A stretch of DNA of 45,514 bases from Desulfurivibrionaceae bacterium (GTDB lineage Bacteria; Desulfobacterota; Desulfobulbia; Desulfobulbales; VMSU01), in NCBI GenBank assembly GCA_030145275.1, contig JAQYVV010000024.1, forward strand, positions 1 to 45,514. Direction: 5' to 3'. This document shows, piece after piece, positions 43,034-45,514 of the stretch; within the stretch, counting starts at the first letter, position 1, and every line of letters begins with the position of its first letter. The notes beneath the pieces are model-generated. The model was not told where the DNA came from, did no database searches, and saw only the letters and a program-made list of their open reading frames with translations. The position numbers were made by a program, and so were the translations under genes.

Positions 43034-44660
43034 ATGGTATCCGACATGGCCAAGCCTGCTCTCAAAAAACTTTCAAAAACCACCCGAAAGTCTGTCAAAA
43101 AAAAAGACAGTGGACCACCTTGTGATGAAATTGAAAAAAGAAAAACCGCTGAACTAGTTGTAGCTTTTTGTGGGCCGCTCGGCAGTGGTGTGTCAACCGT
43201 TATCCAAAAATTTAAAAAAGTTGCTGAAAACTACAGATACGACGTAAGAGTCATAAAACTAAGTGACTTTATTAAGAAAAACTCCTCAAAAGTCGGCACC
43301 CAAGTCAATTTCAAACCTCTGAGTGCATGCGATAAAATTGTCAAATTACAAGACAAAGGGAATGAATTACGCCAAGAATTTGGAAATGACATCTTATCAC
43401 AGCTCGCAATAACTGAAATATCGAGCTACCGCTCAGATTTAATTAAAAAAGCGAAAAAGATTGAACAAAAACCCGATGGTGAAACTGCTGAAGAAAGCGA
43501 AGAAACAATTGAAATTCCTATAAAATCAATACGATTGATAACTGTTATTGATGCCCTTAAACACCCAGCAGAAGTCCAATTACTCCAGAAAGTTTATGGC
43601 AACATGTTTTATTTAGTTGGAGTCCTCTGTCCGGAAGCACTCCGAAAGAAACGCCTTACAACCACTACAAAAAAAATAAACGCAACAGATGCTACTTTTT
43701 TAATGGAAAGGGACAAAGATGAAGACAAGGGATACGGGCAAAAATTATTAAAAACTTTAAAAAACGCTGATTTCTTTTTACGTAATGACCGGGCCAATAT
43801 TAAAGCTGTTCTCCCATCATTAACAAGATACGTCGAGCTAATCCTCGGCAAACCTGACATCACACCTACTCGTGATGAGTTCGCGATGTTCACCGCACAA
43901 TCTGCCGCATGTCGCTCTGGATGCCTTTCAAGAAAAGTAGGAGCCTCAATTGTAAACAAGAAAGGCGACATTATTGCAACTGGTTGTAACGATGTCCCCA
44001 AATATGGCGGGGGGCTATACTGCTCAGATGATGACCTAAACGACAACAGGTGTTTTAATTCATTCAACTGTGAATGTAAAAATGATCATTACAAAAAAGT
44101 CATTTCAGCAGAACTTAGAGTGATCCTGGAGGAAAGCTTAAAAGACCCAGGCCAAATCAATACAATTTCTAAAAAAATTTCGGAGTACCCACGGATTAAA
44201 AGTTTACTTGAATACTCTCGAGCTGTTCACGCTGAAATGGATGCGATTATAAGTGTTGCTCGCAAAGGTAATGACTCATTAATCGGCACAAACTTATACA
44301 CAACAACTTTTCCCTGTCATCATTGCGCTAGACATATCGTTGCAGCAGGCATAAAAAGGGTTTATTATATTGAGCCATACGAAAAAAGCTTGGCAATTGA
44401 GCTACATTCTGATTCAATTGAGTTAGAAGGCGACCCGAAACATGACCATAACAAAGCGCTTTTCCTCCACTTTGAAGGTGTCGCCCCAAGGCAATATTTG
44501 AGTTTATTTTCTAACCCTCGAAAAAAAAGATGATGGATTTTTGGTTGAAAAAGATCTAACCGAAGAGCGCCCTGTGCTTGCACAATTCATGGATGCTTTT
44601 AAAGAATATGAAGCAAAGGTAACCCGAAACATATTAGATAAAGAACTTGTTTTTGAGTAA
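43034..44660 (+). CDS. avcD: AvcD-type anti-phage dCTP deaminase, frame broken near 3' end
   Basis: Two-domain defence enzyme that depletes dCTP/dCMP during phage infection. The first frame ends at 44533 (499 residues). Residues ~22-200 are a P-loop NTPase-like domain (VVAFCGPLGSGVSTVIQKF, a Walker A). The C-terminal deaminase domain has H399-A-E401 and PCHHC (C428, C431), with extra Cys/His in between (CSDDDLNDNRCFNSFNCECKNDHY) and FTAQSAACRSGCLSRKVGASIVN. At 44521-44528 an A8 run precedes the stop. One A fewer would join ...PRKK to DDGFLVEKDLTEERPVL and extend the protein to 541 residues, stop at 44660, close to the roughly 530 of known AvcD. The start may be 43046 (MAKPALKK). Base use is AT-rich compared with neighbours. 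Confidence 0.88.
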
Positions 44661-44704
44661 CTGGTCGAGTAAATTCCTTTAAATTTTCAAGAAGGGGCAA
44701 ACTT

Positions 44705-44884
44705 ATGAAGAACAATGACCACTCAACAAAAATGAACCAACAAAAACATCCCACACAAAAAGCCTCTACATCAACACAAAGTAAAGTTGTAAGTATTTCA
44801 ACTTTTCAACACAAAAAATCGCAAAGTGCCAAGCGGGAAACTGTCGAAAAACTGGCGAGGTATGCCGATAGCCTTGACTGGTGA
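44705..44884 (+). CDS. Small basic protein linked to avcD
   Basis: 59 residues, preceded by AAGGGGC eight bases before ATG. Very polar N-terminus rich in N, K, Q, T and H (MKNNDHSTKMNQQKHPTQKA), then SKVVSISTFQHKK and a short amphipathic end, ETVEKLARYADSLDW. It starts 44 bases after the extended avcD stop on the same strand, so it is probably co-transcribed. No family recognised; it could be a regulator or an accessory of the deaminase, but nothing in the sequence proves it. Confidence 0.55.
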   Translation: MKNNDHSTKMNQQKHPTQKASTSTQSKVVSISTFQHKKSQSAKRETVEKLARYADSLDW

Positions 44885-45009
44885 TTCTTAACCCTTCCCA
44901 AGGGTAATATAACTCTCTTTCTTAATATATACCGACAGAAGAACAGGTTCCCAAAGCGCGTGATTGATGTATTTCATTCTTCAACACACCCTACGCTACT
45001 GCTCCACCT

Positions 45010-45375
45010 TTAATTAAAAAAGCTCTTAATCCAATGCCAAAACCTTTGCATCGGCCCACGAGGTTGACGATCATGAGTGTCGTAGTAGAGACGTCGGCGT
45101 TCTTCCTCACCACGGCGACCCATGGCGATTTGCTCAGGTGTCCACTTGTTGGCCCATCTGACTTCGCCCCGATGTATCCGGTAGTGCGATTGGCAAGCTA
45201 GCTGCCAGTTTCCCACCGAAGGGTGAGGGGTCGGTCCGCTATCCGTCTCCTCAAGACACCACTCAGTCGGACCCAGAGGCGTCCTGATCTTGGAACAACA
45301 TCCACAGGCGCAAAGATGTGCTGCCGCACCGAATTCTTCGGACACGTAAAGCACACTAGGTTCTAGTGCTATTCG
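45010..45375 (-). CDS. DUF6527-like protein, 3' exon next to a group II intron
   Basis: From the GTG at 45354 it has 114 residues, but the frame stays open upstream through RIALEPSVLYVSEEFG to the intron boundary at about 45376, and this segment looks like the normal N-terminal part of the family. Conserved features: AAAHLCACGCCSKIRTPLGPTEW (CxCGC), PSVGNWQLACQSHYRIHRGEVRWA (GNW...CxSHYxI). These suggest a zinc-binding fold. The family is often found beside ThiF/E1-like and ubiquitin-like genes in defence loci, from memory. The first codons lie in the other exon beyond the window, so the gene is incomplete here; splicing of the intron would restore it. Confidence 0.75.
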   Translation of the reverse strand, partial: RIALEPSVLYVSEEFGAAAHLCACGCCSKIRTPLGPTEWCLEETDSGPTPHPSVGNWQLACQSHYRIHRGEVRWANKWTPEQIAMGRRGEEERRRLYYDTHDRQPRGPMQRFWHWIKSFFN

Positions 45376-45514
45376 GTAGAGTAGAGCACTGATTCTGCAG
45401 GATTTCCTTTGGCCCTTTTAATGACGCCTCGCCGCCCGCGGCTACTACGTGTTCCATAGTCCTTTCTTCCTCAATGCTCCCTCATCAAACCGTGCATACG
45501 GTTCTCCCGTACAC
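45376..45514 (-). mobile_element. Group II intron, 3' end (domains V and VI)
   Basis: On the minus strand the right edge enters inside a domain V hairpin (GTGTACGGGAGAACCGTATG then CACGGTTT), as in bacterial group II introns. It is followed by GATGAGGGAG and a domain VI whose base GAGCATTGA (45471-45479) pairs with TCAGTGCTC (45384-45392). The intron ends with CTACTCTAC near 45376; the exact 3' base may be a few positions off. The reverse-transcriptase ORF and domains I-IV lie outside the window. Confidence 0.82.

Overview
The window looks like a chromosomal segment of an anaerobic, Gram-negative, respiring bacterium, most likely a Desulfobacterota member of the Desulfobulbales type. This rests on gene content (multiheme c-type cytochromes with a membrane cytochrome b, a class I hybrid-cluster protein behind an HcpR-like palindrome, a geopeptide RiPP cassette, a flagellar FlgM, a TonB receptor); no rRNA or species marker is present, so the assignment is inference. 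Base composition is moderate, with more AT-rich stretches at the two ends.

Layout. 0-1.8 kb: gene-poor left end with the 5' tip of an off-window gene, a small HNH protein, a small secreted Ada-like Cys protein and two copies of a GGGACRGATTTAT motif. 1.8-10.1 kb: an MFS exporter, a geopeptide radical SAM maturase with its 33-residue precursor (too short for routine gene callers), a TonB-dependent receptor, and a divergent operon of a periplasmic ABC-type binding protein, a sensor histidine kinase and a NarL-type regulator. The proximity suggests a peptide or metal signalling/uptake unit. 10.2-19.1 kb: housekeeping and membrane genes (MscS channel, YihY/BrkB protein, cNMP-PilZ protein, DHH-CBS-tRNA nucleotidyltransferase, M50 protease, an unknown membrane protein, rhodanese, folA). 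19.3-25.3 kb: PrmA-like methyltransferase, a cyclophilin-FKBP fusion, two small unknowns, an 11-heme cytochrome with its cytochrome b partner, and flgM. 25.8-32.3 kb: polA, a PpiD-like chaperone, a mini J-protein, plsY and a guanine deaminase-like gene. 33.2-42.4 kb: NapC/ImcH-like cytochrome, a Cache-HAMP sensor, the nitrosative-stress cluster hcp-HD-ferredoxin, and a translationally coupled deaminase-radical SAM pair. 42.4-45.5 kb: an accessory, AT-rich end that looks like a defence region. It holds an AvcD-type anti-phage dCTP deaminase whose frame breaks at an A8 run, a small linked ORF, and a DUF6527 gene whose 5' part is interrupted by the 3' end of a group II intron.

The least expected structure lies between genes. 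A family of long imperfect palindromes with GTAA...TTAC ends (outer terminal repeat close to GTAAATATTCGGCA) occurs at least six times, in short, nested and composite forms, and two copies abut or supply the stop codon of the preceding gene. Two further hairpin families (AAGTACCTT...AAGGTACT, and an AT-rich one) and the GGGACRGATTTAT motif are also dispersed here.
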